Assembly (NCBI GenBank): GCA_046724665.1
Contig: JBKOWZ010000195.1
Location: forward strand, 1 to 60,675
DNA length: 60,675 bases
Origin: Actinocrinis sp046724665
GTDB taxonomy: Bacteria > Actinomycetota > Actinomycetes > Streptomycetales > Catenulisporaceae
Direction: 5' to 3'
Shown: piece by piece, positions 17,282 to 26,398 of the stretch
Layout: every line of letters begins with the position of its first letter
Numbering within the stretch: position 1 is the stretch's first letter
The notes under the pieces: model-generated
What the model was told of the DNA's origin: nothing
What the model saw: the letters and a program-made list of their open reading frames with translations, nothing else
The model's database searches: none
Made by a program: the position numbers and the translations under genes

Positions 17282-18609
17282 GGCCGACCGAACCTGCCCG
17301 GGTGGCCGGAACGCTGGCGGCCCGGTTCGGCCTGCTGGCCGCGACGATGGTCACGAGCGTAGTCATCGCCCGGTCGCTGCAACCACAGGGCCGTGGGACC
17401 TACCAGCTGATCACGACAATCGCCGGCACGACGATGGCGCTCGGTCATCTGTCCGTCGAACAGGCGCAGACGGCGCTGTGGCCCCAGCCCGAGCACCGTC
17501 CGGCGATCGAGGCCAACAGTTTCCCGCTCGGCCTCTGCGTCGGCGCATTCGCGGCGCTGACCGCATTGGCGGGCACGTTCCTGTCCGGCGGGCTGCTGCC
17601 GTTGCCCGCTCCTGGAGTCGTCGCCCTCGCGGTAGCCGCGGTGCCGTTGGGCGTCGCCGCGCTCTACCTCACGAACATCGCGATGCTCGGCGCCCGCGTG
17701 CGCCACGCCAACTCGGCTGCGTTGGCAGGCGCCGCCGTGCAGTGCGCCGGGCTGACGGGCCTTGCTCTCGGCGGCGGCATCACGGTGACTTCGGCGGTCG
17801 CGGTATGGGTCGTGTCGCTGGCCACGCCGTGCTGGATCCTGCTTGGCCGGGGCGGACCGCGAAATCAGCGCCCTCGCCTTCGAAGACTCGATCTGGCCGT
17901 GGCTCGGCGAACCGTCGTCACCGGTCTCGCCTACCATCCGGGGCCGGCGTGCACGTACCTGCTCCTGCGCATCGATGTCTTCCTCTTGGCGGCCCGGGTG
18001 CCCGCGCGGCTGGTGGGGATCTACGCACTCGCGGTCGGCGTGGCGGAGACGGCGCGGTACGGAGCCGACTCGCTCGCGCAAGTCGTGCTCTCCCGTCAGG
18101 CGCAACGCGATGTCGCGCAGGCGACGCAGATCACCGTCCACACCACGCGGATCTCGGCGCTGATCGGCATCTGCTCCGTGTTCGTTCTCGCCGCCGTGGC
18201 CCCGTTCGCGCTGCCCCTGATGTACGGCAGGTCCTTCGAACAAGCGGTCCCGCTGCTGCTGTTGCTGTTACCCGGAGTGGTGGTGCTGAGCGTGGCCCGG
18301 GCAGCGTCGGTGTTCCTCCTGCGCTGTCGCCGTGCGCGCTACGTCGTCGGACCCGCGGCGACCGGCCTGGCCGTGAACGTCGGCGCGAATCTCATGCTGA
18401 TCCCGCGCCTGGGCCCCGCAGGATGCTGTATCGCCTCGAGCGCCGGGTATGCGGTCATGGCCGTGCTTCAGCTCTGGCTTTTCGCCCGCGTGTCGGGCTC
18501 ACCCGCGCGTGTGCTCGTGCCCGGCGGTGTCGATGTCGGCGTATTCCTCCGGGCGATCCGTGCCCTGGTCGGCCGCGCGGCCCTGCCCGAGCGGGTTAGC
18601 TCCGGCTGA
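17278..18609 (+). CDS. Wzx-like polysaccharide flippase
   Basis: A 443-residue integral membrane protein with about 12-14 hydrophobic segments, belonging to the polysaccharide/oligosaccharide exporter (MOP) superfamily. The N-terminus has ARFGLLAATMVTSVVIARSL and GRGTYQL, typical of Wzx-like flippases. It would move the lipid-linked repeat unit to the outer face. The GTG start overlaps the upstream stop (GTGA). Its 3' end overlaps the convergent methyltransferase gene by 111 bases. Confidence 0.85.
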   Translation: MRPTEPARVAGTLAARFGLLAATMVTSVVIARSLQPQGRGTYQLITTIAGTTMALGHLSVEQAQTALWPQPEHRPAIEANSFPLGLCVGAFAALTALAGTFLSGGLLPLPAPGVVALAVAAVPLGVAALYLTNIAMLGARVRHANSAALAGAAVQCAGLTGLALGGGITVTSAVAVWVVSLATPCWILLGRGGPRNQRPRLRRLDLAVARRTVVTGLAYHPGPACTYLLLRIDVFLLAARVPARLVGIYALAVGVAETARYGADSLAQVVLSRQAQRDVAQATQITVHTTRISALIGICSVFVLAAVAPFALPLMYGRSFEQAVPLLLLLLPGVVVLSVARAASVFLLRCRRARYVVGPAATGLAVNVGANLMLIPRLGPAGCCIASSAGYAVMAVLQLWLFARVSGSPARVLVPGGVDVGVFLRAIRALVGRAALPERVSSG

Positions 18610-19437
18610 ATGGCGCTCGAAGACGAACTCGTTGCATCCCAGGCCGCCCGCGCAGGTGGAAAGGCGGCGCAGTTCGAAGCCGAGGCGGTGGACGCGGGCG
18701 AAGACCTGCTCCGGTTTCGCCACTTCGAAGGGATATCCGCCGACCCAGTCGATCAGGTCGTGTCTCGCCGACATGCCGCGAGCGCGCTCGGCGTGCCCCT
18801 CGCGGCCCGAATTCGGGACGAGCAGCCGTACGGCCAGCCGAACGGGTTTCCGACGGTTCAGATAACAGGAGCTCAACACGAGCAGCAGCCGCCTACGTGC
18901 CCGGCCACCGTCGTTGTACCACCGCTTGACGTGTGTCCATGCTCGGCTTTCAAATCCCTGATCGTTGTATACGGACACGAACAGCCAGCCTCCCGCTGCG
19001 ACCCTTCGTGCCGCCGCGTCAAGCGAACGCCACAGATCACCTGTGTGGTGCAACACGCCCCACGCGTAAACCACATCGAACAACGGCAGGCTGTCGGCGT
19101 ACTGCTCGTCGAGGATCGATCCCTGCTCGATGATCCATCCGTTCGCAGACCCGAACCTCTTGCGCAACCGCTTCGCCGCGGCCACGGAGTCGGCGTCGTA
19201 GTCGAACGAGTGCACGCGGGCGCCGAGGCGTTGCGCGGCAAGGGAGAACAGGCCGCTGCCGCACCCGATGTCCAGGAATGCGCGCCCGTTCAGATCGACA
19301 CCCGGCAACGCACGCGCCAATGATGCGGCCGCCGCGTCGATGCGGCGCTCGTCAACCAGCGCGGCGTAGGACAACCAGTTCTTGCCGAACGCAAACCTCT
19401 TGCCGCGCTGCCCGTACGCGACACGGGTCACATGCAT
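18499..19437 (-). CDS. Class I SAM-dependent methyltransferase
   Basis: A 312-residue methyltransferase. The AdoMet-binding motif I, FLDIGCGSGLFSLAA, is near residue 52. It is followed by FDYDADSVAAAKRL and VYAWGVLHHTG (post-motif regions of the Methyltransf_11/UbiE group). The ATG at 19437 has no clear Shine-Dalgarno but gives the family's N-terminus. The reading frame continues to 18499, so the last 37 codons lie opposite the flippase 3' end. A sugar O- or N-methylation role is inferred from the cluster. Confidence 0.85.
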   Translation of the reverse strand: MHVTRVAYGQRGKRFAFGKNWLSYAALVDERRIDAAAASLARALPGVDLNGRAFLDIGCGSGLFSLAAQRLGARVHSFDYDADSVAAAKRLRKRFGSANGWIIEQGSILDEQYADSLPLFDVVYAWGVLHHTGDLWRSLDAAARRVAAGGWLFVSVYNDQGFESRAWTHVKRWYNDGGRARRRLLLVLSSCYLNRRKPVRLAVRLLVPNSGREGHAERARGMSARHDLIDWVGGYPFEVAKPEQVFARVHRLGFELRRLSTCAGGLGCNEFVFERHSAGANPLGQGRAADQGTDRPEEYADIDTAGHEHTRG

Positions 19438-19516
19438 TGTTCGTCTCCTTATGATTTGTCCCTTCTGAACCATACACTGAGATACGTACAGATACGTACC
19501 AAATGAAGGAGGCAGC

Positions 19517-20545
19517 GTGACTCGCGGAGACGGTGCGCAAGACAGTGGCGCGGGTTCGACATACCTGGTGACAGGGGGCGCAGGCTTCATCGGCTCGCAT
19601 CTGACGCAGGCGTTGCTCGACCGGGGCGATTCGGTGATCGTGCTCGACAACCTCTCGACCGGCACGCGTGCCAACCTCGAGTCCGTCGCGGAGCATCCCG
19701 GGCTGCGCTTCGTACACGGCTCGGTGCTCGACGGCCTGGTGGTCGATGAACTGACCGCCCAAGCCGACGTGGTCGTCCACCTCGCGGCGGCCGTGGGCGT
19801 GAAACTCGTCGTCGAGCAGCCGCTGCGGTCGCTGACCACGAACATCCGCGGCTGCGAGATCGTGATCGAGGCCGCGCACCGCTACCGCCGGACCGTCATG
19901 GTGGCGAGCACCTCGGAGATCTACGGCCGCAACGCGCGCGGACCGCTGCGCGAGGACGCGGACCGGATTCTCGGCAGCCCGGCGGTGGCGCGCTGGTCGT
20001 ACAGCACCGCCAAGGCGGTCGAGGAGATCCTCGCCAACGCCTACCATCGGGAACGTGGCCTCGGCACCATCGTGGTCCGGCTGTTCAACACCACCGGCCC
20101 GCGCCAGCGCGGGGCGTACGGCATGGTCGTCCCGCGCCTGATCGGACAGGCGGTGCGCAATGAGCCGCTGACGGTCTACGGCACCGGCCGGCAGACCCGG
20201 TGCTTCCTCCACGTGGCGGACACGGTTGACGCGATCCTGCGCCTGCTCGCGGACCCGGCGGCCCTCGGCGGCACCTACAACGTCGGCTCCGACGAGGAGA
20301 TCAGCATCCTGGGGCTCGCTCAGACGATCATCGAGCGCACCGGCAGCGCATCCGAGATCGAACTGGTCCCGTACGAGCGCGCGTACGGTCCCGGATTCGA
20401 GGACATGGACCGGCGAGTGCCCGACACCACCAAGCTGCGGGAACTGACCGGATGGTCGCCGCAGCGCACCTTGGCCGACACGCTCGACGAGAGCATCGCC
20501 GAGGCCGCGGCCAAGGTACCGCAGCCCGGCCTGGTCCCAGCATGA
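19517..20545 (+). CDS. NAD-dependent sugar epimerase/dehydratase
   Basis: A 342-residue extended SDR with GGAGFIGSHL near residue 17, STSEIYG as the Ser site, YSTAK as the Tyr/Lys pair, and LFNTTGPRQ in the sugar-binding region. It resembles dTDP-glucose 4,6-dehydratase/UDP-sugar epimerases. A GGAGG sits about eight bases before the GTG. It is divergent from the methyltransferase (79 bases between starts) and overlaps the next gene by four bases. Confidence 0.9.
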   Translation: MTRGDGAQDSGAGSTYLVTGGAGFIGSHLTQALLDRGDSVIVLDNLSTGTRANLESVAEHPGLRFVHGSVLDGLVVDELTAQADVVVHLAAAVGVKLVVEQPLRSLTTNIRGCEIVIEAAHRYRRTVMVASTSEIYGRNARGPLREDADRILGSPAVARWSYSTAKAVEEILANAYHRERGLGTIVVRLFNTTGPRQRGAYGMVVPRLIGQAVRNEPLTVYGTGRQTRCFLHVADTVDAILRLLADPAALGGTYNVGSDEEISILGLAQTIIERTGSASEIELVPYERAYGPGFEDMDRRVPDTTKLRELTGWSPQRTLADTLDESIAEAAAKVPQPGLVPA

Positions 20546-21561
20546 CCGTGGGCGCCTTTCCGGCCGGCGGCGTCCTGCCGGCACCGCTCCTCGCGGTGGC
20601 CGTTCCCGGGCTGGTGGGCGTGGTGTTCCTCGGCGAGCTGCTGCGCCGCTTCGCGCTGCGCCGCGGCTTCGTAGACGAACCGACCCGCCGTAAGCCGCAC
20701 CAGAACCCGACGCCGTACCTCGGCGGCGTAGCCATCGCGGCCGGCACGCTGCTTCCCGCGACCGTGCTGCTCCCGCTGCGCGCAACCGGCCTGGTCGCGA
20801 TCCTCGTCGCGGCGGCGGCCGTGTCCACGCTCGGCCTCGCCGATGATGTGCGACCCCTGTCACCGGCGCTACGCCTGGGAGTGGAGTCCGCGGCGGCCGC
20901 CGCGGTCGTGGCTACCGGCGTGCGCCTACCGGTATTCGGAGGAACCTTCGGCGCGGCGTTCAGTGTGGTCTGGATCGTGTTGTTCACGAACGCGTTCAAC
21001 CTGCTGGACAACATGGACGGCGCGGCGGCCGCGGTGGGTGCGGCCGCGTCGGCGGGCCTGGCAGCCACCGCGGCCGCCTTGGGCCGCGGCGATCTGGCGG
21101 TACTGCTCTGCGCGCTGGGCGCCGCGTGCGCGGGCTTCCTCTTCCACAACTGGACTCCGGCCCGGATGTTCATGGGCGACGCCGGCTCGCTCTTCGTCGG
21201 CTTCGTGATCGCCGCCTCGGCTGTGGCGATTCTCGCCACCCGGCCGGCGATCCCCGCGCTGACCGCCGCCTGGCTGATCCTGTTCGTCCCGGCGGTGGAC
21301 ACCTCGATCGTGCTGCTCTCCCGTCACCGGGCACGTCGGCCCTTGCTGTCCGGAGGCACCGACCACCTCTCGCACCGGCTGCGGCTCATCGGGTTCAGCG
21401 TTCCGCAGGTCAGTCTGATCCTGTTCACGGTGACAGCGGCCACGTCGTCGGCGGGTTCCCTGGTCGCGCGCGGAGTTCTGCCCGCCGCGCAGATGCTGCC
21501 GCCAGTCATCGCCGCGGCGGTGGCGCTGACCTCCTTCATGCTGCGCGTCCCCGTCTACTGA
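20542..21561 (+). CDS. MraY/WecA-like glycosyl-1-phosphate transferase
   Basis: A 339-residue membrane protein with about 10 helices. It has the family's cytoplasmic motifs: a pair of Asp in LGLADDVRPLS, NAFNLLDNMDG, and FMGDAGSLFVG, followed by a His-containing DHLSHRL. Such enzymes attach the first sugar phosphate to undecaprenyl phosphate, starting repeat-unit assembly. The start ATG overlaps the epimerase stop (ATGA). Confidence 0.92.
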   Translation: MTVGAFPAGGVLPAPLLAVAVPGLVGVVFLGELLRRFALRRGFVDEPTRRKPHQNPTPYLGGVAIAAGTLLPATVLLPLRATGLVAILVAAAAVSTLGLADDVRPLSPALRLGVESAAAAAVVATGVRLPVFGGTFGAAFSVVWIVLFTNAFNLLDNMDGAAAAVGAAASAGLAATAAALGRGDLAVLLCALGAACAGFLFHNWTPARMFMGDAGSLFVGFVIAASAVAILATRPAIPALTAAWLILFVPAVDTSIVLLSRHRARRPLLSGGTDHLSHRLRLIGFSVPQVSLILFTVTAATSSAGSLVARGVLPAAQMLPPVIAAAVALTSFMLRVPVY

Positions 21562-21637
21562 CGGCCTGCGGCGACCTCGCCTTCTATTGACAGTGCGCAG
21601 CCATCGAGGCCGCACGCTCGACGAAGAATGGAAAACC

Positions 21638-23083
21638 GTGCACACGCTCGACTATCTGCGCATCCTGCGGCGCCGCTGGCTGCTTCTCCTGATCGGTGCC
21701 GTGCTGGGCGTCGGCGCGGCGATCGACACCGTCCTGTGGGCGACGCCGGTGTACGCCGCCTCTACCACGCTCTACGTTTCCGCCACGGACCGTTCGCCCA
21801 CCGCGACGACCGCGTATGAGGCCAGCCTCCTGGCGCAGGAACAGGTTCAGTCCTATGCCACCCTGCTCGGCAGCGAGCGCGTGGCCAAGGATCTGGCCTC
21901 CCGGCTCTCCGACGGCCTGACCGCGTCGCAGCTTCAGAAGAAGATCACGGCCAGCGTCGTCCCGCAGACCGCGCTGCTGCGCGCGACGGTCACCGACACG
22001 TCAAGCCGCCGCGCGCGTCAGATCGCGACCGCGCTCGGACCCGTGTTCGCCGCGGTCGTCAGCGCCCTCGAGCAGCCTCCCAGCGGCGGTCCGTCACCCG
22101 TGCGGGTCGCCGTGGTGGACGGCGCCTCCGTCCCCACCGTCGTCAGCCCGCGCCCCACGCGGGACATCGCGCTCGGGCTCGCGATCGGACTGCTGATCGC
22201 CGGGCTGGCCGTGGTGTTGCGCGAAGCCGCCGACACATCGGTGAAGTCGGCGCAGATGCTGCGCAGCCTCACCGGCTCACCCGTGCTCGCAACCGTGGGT
22301 AGCCAGGACAAGGCACAACGGCAGGCCATGCGTGAGCATCGCTCGCCGCATGCGGAGGCTTACCGGACGCTGCGCACCAACCTCCAGTTCATCGACGTGG
22401 ACCATCCGGTGACCGCGCTGACAGTCACCAGTTCGATCAGCGGGGAGGGCAAGTCGATCACTGCCTGCAACCTGGCCTTGACCCTCGCCGACGCGGGCAA
22501 ACGAGTCGTGCTGGTTGACGGCGACCTACGCCGTCCCCGGGTCGGCGAATATCTCGCGTTTCACAGCCGAACCGGCCTGACCAGCGTCCTGATCGGCACG
22601 GTCGGACTCGACCAGGCGACCGTCGAGTCGAAACACAAGTTGCTGCGCATCCTGCCGGCCGGCCCGCCGCCGCCGAATCCGAGCGAGCTGCTCGCATCCG
22701 CGCGCATGGCCGACCTGATCGCTACGCTCAGGCAGCAGGCCGACATCGTCGTGATCGACTCGCCCCCGCTGCTGCCGGTCAGCGACGCGGCGATTCTCGC
22801 GCGGCTGAGCGACGGCGCGATCCTCGTGGCCCACCACGGCCACAGCCGCCGCGAGCAACTCGCGCGTGCCGTCGAGCAGTTGCGAGCCGTCGATGCACGG
22901 CTGCTGGGCTGCATCCTCAACAGGGTCCCCAACCGAGGCCCCGATGCCGACCCCTACCTCGCCTACGGCTACTACAGCCCTGCCGGGCCGGTATCGCAGC
23001 TGCCGGGGCTGGCGAACGGCGCCAAACAACTGGCGCCCGAGGAATGGCAGGTCTCCGTGCGCGAGAACGCGGGCAAATCGTAA
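21638..23083 (+). CDS. Wzz/tyrosine-kinase (BY-kinase) chain-length protein
   Basis: A 481-residue fusion of a Wzz-type chain-length determinant (two membrane helices around residues 17-38 and 170-195 with an outside loop) and a cytoplasmic bacterial tyrosine kinase. The Walker A motif is in SISGEGKS and the A' motif in VVLVDGDLRRP. Family members autophosphorylate C-terminal Tyr clusters and control polymer length; only a few Tyr (YGYYSP) are seen here. The GTG at 21638 gives the family N-terminus (LDYLRILRRRW); in-frame starts at 21587/21593 are possible. It closes the polysaccharide operon. Confidence 0.9.
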   Translation: MHTLDYLRILRRRWLLLLIGAVLGVGAAIDTVLWATPVYAASTTLYVSATDRSPTATTAYEASLLAQEQVQSYATLLGSERVAKDLASRLSDGLTASQLQKKITASVVPQTALLRATVTDTSSRRARQIATALGPVFAAVVSALEQPPSGGPSPVRVAVVDGASVPTVVSPRPTRDIALGLAIGLLIAGLAVVLREAADTSVKSAQMLRSLTGSPVLATVGSQDKAQRQAMREHRSPHAEAYRTLRTNLQFIDVDHPVTALTVTSSISGEGKSITACNLALTLADAGKRVVLVDGDLRRPRVGEYLAFHSRTGLTSVLIGTVGLDQATVESKHKLLRILPAGPPPPNPSELLASARMADLIATLRQQADIVVIDSPPLLPVSDAAILARLSDGAILVAHHGHSRREQLARAVEQLRAVDARLLGCILNRVPNRGPDADPYLAYGYYSPAGPVSQLPGLANGAKQLAPEEWQVSVRENAGKS

Positions 23084-23105
23084 AGCCGTTCCCGGTGCCC
23101 GATGC

Positions 23106-23294
23106 TCAGTGCCCGGTTCCTGCATGAGCACCAGCGCCGTTCGACGGCGGCTGAGGCGGTGTCGTGGCGCCGTCGTGATAGGTGATAGTGACAGTACGTG
23201 TAGTCGTCGTTGCGTGGTTGAACAACGCACTCGCCGCGAGCCCCGCGCCGAGCCCGAGGCACGCGGCGAGCAGGGCGATGATCAGTGTCCGCAT
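23106..23294 (-). CDS. Small single-pass membrane/secreted protein
   Basis: A 62-residue protein with a GGAGGT ribosome site six bases before its ATG. Residues 3-25 form a hydrophobic helix (uncleaved anchor or signal peptide). The rest is a Thr/Pro/Gly-rich tail with HATTTTRTVTITYHDG. There is no recognisable family. It is convergent with the Wzz-kinase gene (22 bases) and may be a small envelope component. The clear ribosome site is the main reason to call it real. Confidence 0.6.
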   Translation of the reverse strand: MRTLIIALLAACLGLGAGLAASALFNHATTTTRTVTITYHDGATTPPQPPSNGAGAHAGTGH

Positions 23295-23389
23295 CGCTGA
23301 CCTCCGAAGAGAGAGACCGCCTTCGCCCGGATGCGTAGGCGACTGTCTCCACGATGCGAACGTGACGTCTAGCGCCCGCCCTTACCGGA

Positions 23390-24280
23390 TCAAGACGAGC
23401 TCAAGATCTGGGGATCGGCGTGCTGTTCGCCCCCTTCGGCGGGCGCCTCGGGCGCCAGGCTGGAAAGAACGGGGTTCGTCGGGCCACTGACCGGGCGCCC
23501 GACATAGACACTGGGTGCGGGTGCGGAAACCTTCGGTACAGGTGTGGTTGGCTTCGCGCTGCTACTTGCGGCCGAGGAGACGCTCGGAGCCGACAGCACG
23601 ACCGCATTGGTCACCGGCACGATGTCGGCGGTGGTTGCGGCAGTGATGGGGTAACTGGAGGTCGGCGCGATGACACCGTTGCGCGGGATTCCCGGGAATG
23701 TCTCCGTCGCGGGGGTCTTGGGCCCGGCCACATTCGATCTGGACGTGGATGGACGACTCGCGTGCCGGCCGCCGAGAATGCCGCGAACGGGGTTCGTGCC
23801 GCTGTTGTCGAGCACCGCCACGGTTCCGGCGATCGCGGTGATCGACAGGACGGCAGCCGAAACGAGCCGCGCGCGCCGGACGGTGTGACGCCGCGCGTCG
23901 CGCTTGATCAATGCCGTCGGCGCGGCGTTCAGCGGGGCGGCCTGCGTGTCCACCGAGTCCGGCAGCGATCCCGATTCGGTATCGACCGCCCCGACGGAAG
24001 GCGCCGAGGACGTGGTGGTGGCGCGCATTACCTCCGCCACGCTCTTCCAGCGCTCCTCCCACTCGTGTACGTCTCCCTTACACGCTCCGACGTACGCGAG
24101 GGTCACTTCCAACGTCGGCAGTATGCGGCCCGCCGCCGCAGTGGAGAGCACGGAGTACGAATAGCGGGCTCGTTCGGAAAGTTGCCTATATGTCAGATTC
24201 TCGGCGTGGCGCAGCGCGCGCAGATCCTGCGCGAATTCCTTGAGCGGACCGTCCGGCACCGGCTGCTCCGACCTGCTCAC
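23390..24280 (-). CDS. Membrane-tethered XRE-family regulator
   Basis: A 296-residue protein with a Cro/C1-type helix-turn-helix at residues 15-70 (LTYRQLSERARYSYSVLSTA, then GRILPTLEV). A linker is followed by one membrane helix (about 138-158) and an outside tail rich in Ser, Thr, Pro and Ala. This cytoplasmic XRE plus transmembrane plus disordered exterior layout is common in actinomycetes. The GTG at 24280 is chosen because AGGAGG lies six bases upstream; a GTG at 24298 is in frame. The ligand and targets are unknown; the polysaccharide cluster is a candidate by proximity. Confidence 0.8.
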   Translation of the reverse strand: MSRSEQPVPDGPLKEFAQDLRALRHAENLTYRQLSERARYSYSVLSTAAAGRILPTLEVTLAYVGACKGDVHEWEERWKSVAEVMRATTTSSAPSVGAVDTESGSLPDSVDTQAAPLNAAPTALIKRDARRHTVRRARLVSAAVLSITAIAGTVAVLDNSGTNPVRGILGGRHASRPSTSRSNVAGPKTPATETFPGIPRNGVIAPTSSYPITAATTADIVPVTNAVVLSAPSVSSAASSSAKPTTPVPKVSAPAPSVYVGRPVSGPTNPVLSSLAPEAPAEGGEQHADPQILSSS

Positions 24281-24473
24281 ACGACCTCCTGGCGTCACGA
24301 AAATAGCCGGCCTCCCGGCTCGTGGGCCCTACACGCTACCGGAACACGGTTGTTCGCAACTGCGAAGTCGAACAATGAGGGCTCGAAGAACAACAGGCCG
24401 CGCGTTATCCATGGAGGGTCAGCATCGGCCGGCGTGCTGCTGCGACAGCGTGCCGGGACCTGAGAGGGGAACC

Positions 24474-24839
24474 ATGGGCCGACCCTCGGCGTGCCTGCCG
24501 GATGAGAAAGTGCGTCTCGTCCTGGAGGTGCTTGCCGGCCGGATGACGCTGACGCAGGCGGCGGCCGAAGCCGGAGTGAGCACGACGTCGATCTACAACT
24601 GGAAGCGCCAGTTCCTGCGGGCGGCCTGTGAGGGCCTCGCGGCGGGCCGCTCCTCGTCGAGCCCGGTCGAACTGGCCGCCCTCGAGGCGGAGAACCGCCG
24701 ACTGGCCGAGCAGGTCCGAGACGCGACCGTGTTGCTGAGGGTATGGAAGATGTCCGCTCGCGCACGTTCTTCGAGCGAAGTAATTGATGTTGTGCCCAAT
24801 TCAATGACGCGCGAATCGCGACCTCGGAACAACTCCTGA
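24474..24839 (+). pseudogene. IS3-type OrfA-like HTH protein, truncated
   Basis: A 121-residue frame beginning MGRPSACLPDEKVRLVLEVL. It has a Helix-turn-helix (LTQAAAEAGVSTTSIYNWKRQFL) and a leucine-zipper-like region ending LLRVWKMSA. This is the OrfA part of an IS3-family element. After WKMSA the similarity to the other two copies in the window (26398 minus strand and 32198 plus strand) stops, and the remaining 26 residues look unrelated. No OrfB follows. It could be expressed as a small DNA-binding protein; a remnant is the simpler reading. AGAGGGG precedes the ATG. Confidence 0.75.
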
Positions 24840-24992
24840 TGGGAGGGGGTGCCGCGGGTGTCCCGGCACTAATGCGTCCACTCGATCGGAGGAAGTCGAA
24901 ACCGAGGCAAAATTTACTCCCCTCACCGGTACAAGAATGGCGACTGACGACCGCTCTTCGCGTCAGGTGTGCCTGGGAGGAGTACCGTTGCC

Positions 24993-25772
24993 ATGGAATA
25001 TATCCCGTCAGGAACGGCCGTGGACCGCGGTCTCGGTGATGAGGAACTGCTGACGCTCGTGCGCTCCGGGGATCCGGACGCTTTCGCTCTGCTTTACCGC
25101 CGCCATGTGCAAGCAGTGCTGGGGTATGCCCGGAAATGCTCGCGCCGGTACGCTGAAGACCTGTGCGCGGAAGCGTTCACGTCCACGCTGCGCGCGATAA
25201 GGAACGGATACGGTCCGTGCGGACCGCTGCGCCCGTATCTGGCGGCGTCCATTCGCCACACGGCAGCCGCTTGGTCGCGGCGGGAACTGGCCGTCTCACC
25301 CGTCGGCGACCTGGCCGACCTGCCCGACGCGGCGATCGAGACGGACCCGGTGCTGTCGCGGGTGGAGCGGGATCTGGTCGTCCGGGCCTTCAACTCGCTG
25401 CCGGAGCGCTGGCGCAGCATATTGACGTACACGGTCATCGACGCTCGATCCGCCGGCTCCGCGGCCAAGGCGTTCCGCATCGAGCCGCAGGCCGCGTGCA
25501 GCCTGGCCTATCGCGCCCGCGAAGGTTTGCGCCAGGCTTATCTTCAAGCGCACATCGAGCGCGTGGCGGCGCCGGACTGCCAGCCGTACGCCGAACGGCT
25601 CGCGGCGTTCGTACGCCAGCGGCTGGGCACACGCCGCGCTGCCGACCAACGGCGTCATCTCGTGGACTGCGCGGCCTGCTCGCGGCTGCTCGAGGTGCTC
25701 CTCGAGATCGAGCAGTGCCTGACCCCTCGAGCTCAACGACCTGGATCGAAGCCCCGCCCCATCGGGACCTGA
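24993..25772 (+). CDS. ECF-type sigma factor with C-terminal zinc finger
   Basis: A 259-residue sigma-70 family protein. Region 2 spans about residues 10-85 (ELLTLVRSGDPDAFALLYRRHV). Region 4 spans about 125-185, with SLPERWRSILTYTVI and a helix-turn-helix-like segment. The C-terminal 65 residues contain HLVDCAAC (HxxxCxxC), a zf-HC2 anti-sigma-like finger fused in cis, as known in some actinobacterial ECF groups; the finger could restrain the sigma domain. GGAGGAG lies 10-12 bases before the ATG. Its stop is three bases from the convergent OrfB-like frame. No separate anti-sigma gene is adjacent. Confidence 0.85.
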   Translation: MEYIPSGTAVDRGLGDEELLTLVRSGDPDAFALLYRRHVQAVLGYARKCSRRYAEDLCAEAFTSTLRAIRNGYGPCGPLRPYLAASIRHTAAAWSRRELAVSPVGDLADLPDAAIETDPVLSRVERDLVVRAFNSLPERWRSILTYTVIDARSAGSAAKAFRIEPQAACSLAYRAREGLRQAYLQAHIERVAAPDCQPYAERLAAFVRQRLGTRRAADQRRHLVDCAACSRLLEVLLEIEQCLTPRAQRPGSKPRPIGT

Positions 25773-25775
25773 CAG

Positions 25776-26081
25776 CTACCCGAGGTCCGTGCCCTCGCGT
25801 TCGCGCAGCCGCTGCATCGCGCGCAGCACCGTCGAGGGCGAGGTCGTGTGCCCGTCCGCGAGCAGCGAGGCGTGAATGCGGCGGTGCCCATAGTGCGGAT
25901 GTTCCCGCAGGTGATCCTGTAACAGTTTCTCCACCATGTCCGCGGACGGGGACGGCCAGGGACCCTTGACCGTGGGGACGCCGGACTTCTGCCGGGCCTG
26001 CATGCGGCAGTACGTTCTGCGCGGGATGCTCAACAACCTGCAAAACCTCGAGACGGGCATCTGCGCGTCTTGACGGATCAT
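25776..26081 (-). pseudogene. IS3-type OrfB N-terminal part, lacks DDE domain
   Basis: A 101-residue frame starting MIRQDAQMPVSRFCRLLSIPRRTY. It continues to HPHYGHRRIHASLLADGH, TSPSTVLRAMQRL and then a stop. This is the HTH_21 DNA-binding part that precedes the rve/DDE catalytic core of IS3-family transposases; the core itself is absent. Its ATG overlaps the stop of the OrfA-like frame (ATGA), in the -1 frame, as in IS3 OrfA/OrfB frameshift pairs. It is convergent with the sigma factor. Confidence 0.75.
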
Positions 26082-26398
26082 CTCGAGGTCTGCGAAGGGC
26101 CCAGGCGGCTCTCAGCGGACATCTTCCAGACGCGCAGCTGCACCGCGGCATCCCGCAGCGCCTCCTTGAGCGCCTCGTTCTCCCGGCGCAGCCGTGCCTC
26201 GCGTTCGGGGTCGAACGGCGTCGTCCCCTGGGCCAGACCCGCACGGCCGGCCTCGAGGAACTGACGCCTCCAGTTGCACACAGAGGTCTCGCTGACCTGG
26301 TTCTCGCGGGCTGCCTGTGCGATCGTCATCCTCGCGGACAGGATGGCGAGCACGATCCGCAGTTTCTCCTCCACCGGAAGCGCTGGAGGACGACCCAT
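26078..26398 (-). pseudogene. IS3-type OrfA-like HTH protein
   Basis: A 106-residue frame starting MGRPPALPVEEKLRIVLAIL. It has a helix-turn-helix (MTIAQAARENQVSETSVCNW) and a heptad-like Leu/Ala region ending VQLRVWKMSAESRLGPSQTSR-type residues. Together with the overlapping frame at 25776-26081 it makes the N-terminal half of an IS3-family transposase. It is transcribed away from cas8e of locus 2. No terminal inverted repeats are visible at its ends. It is either an element remnant or a retained DNA-binding protein. Confidence 0.75.
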
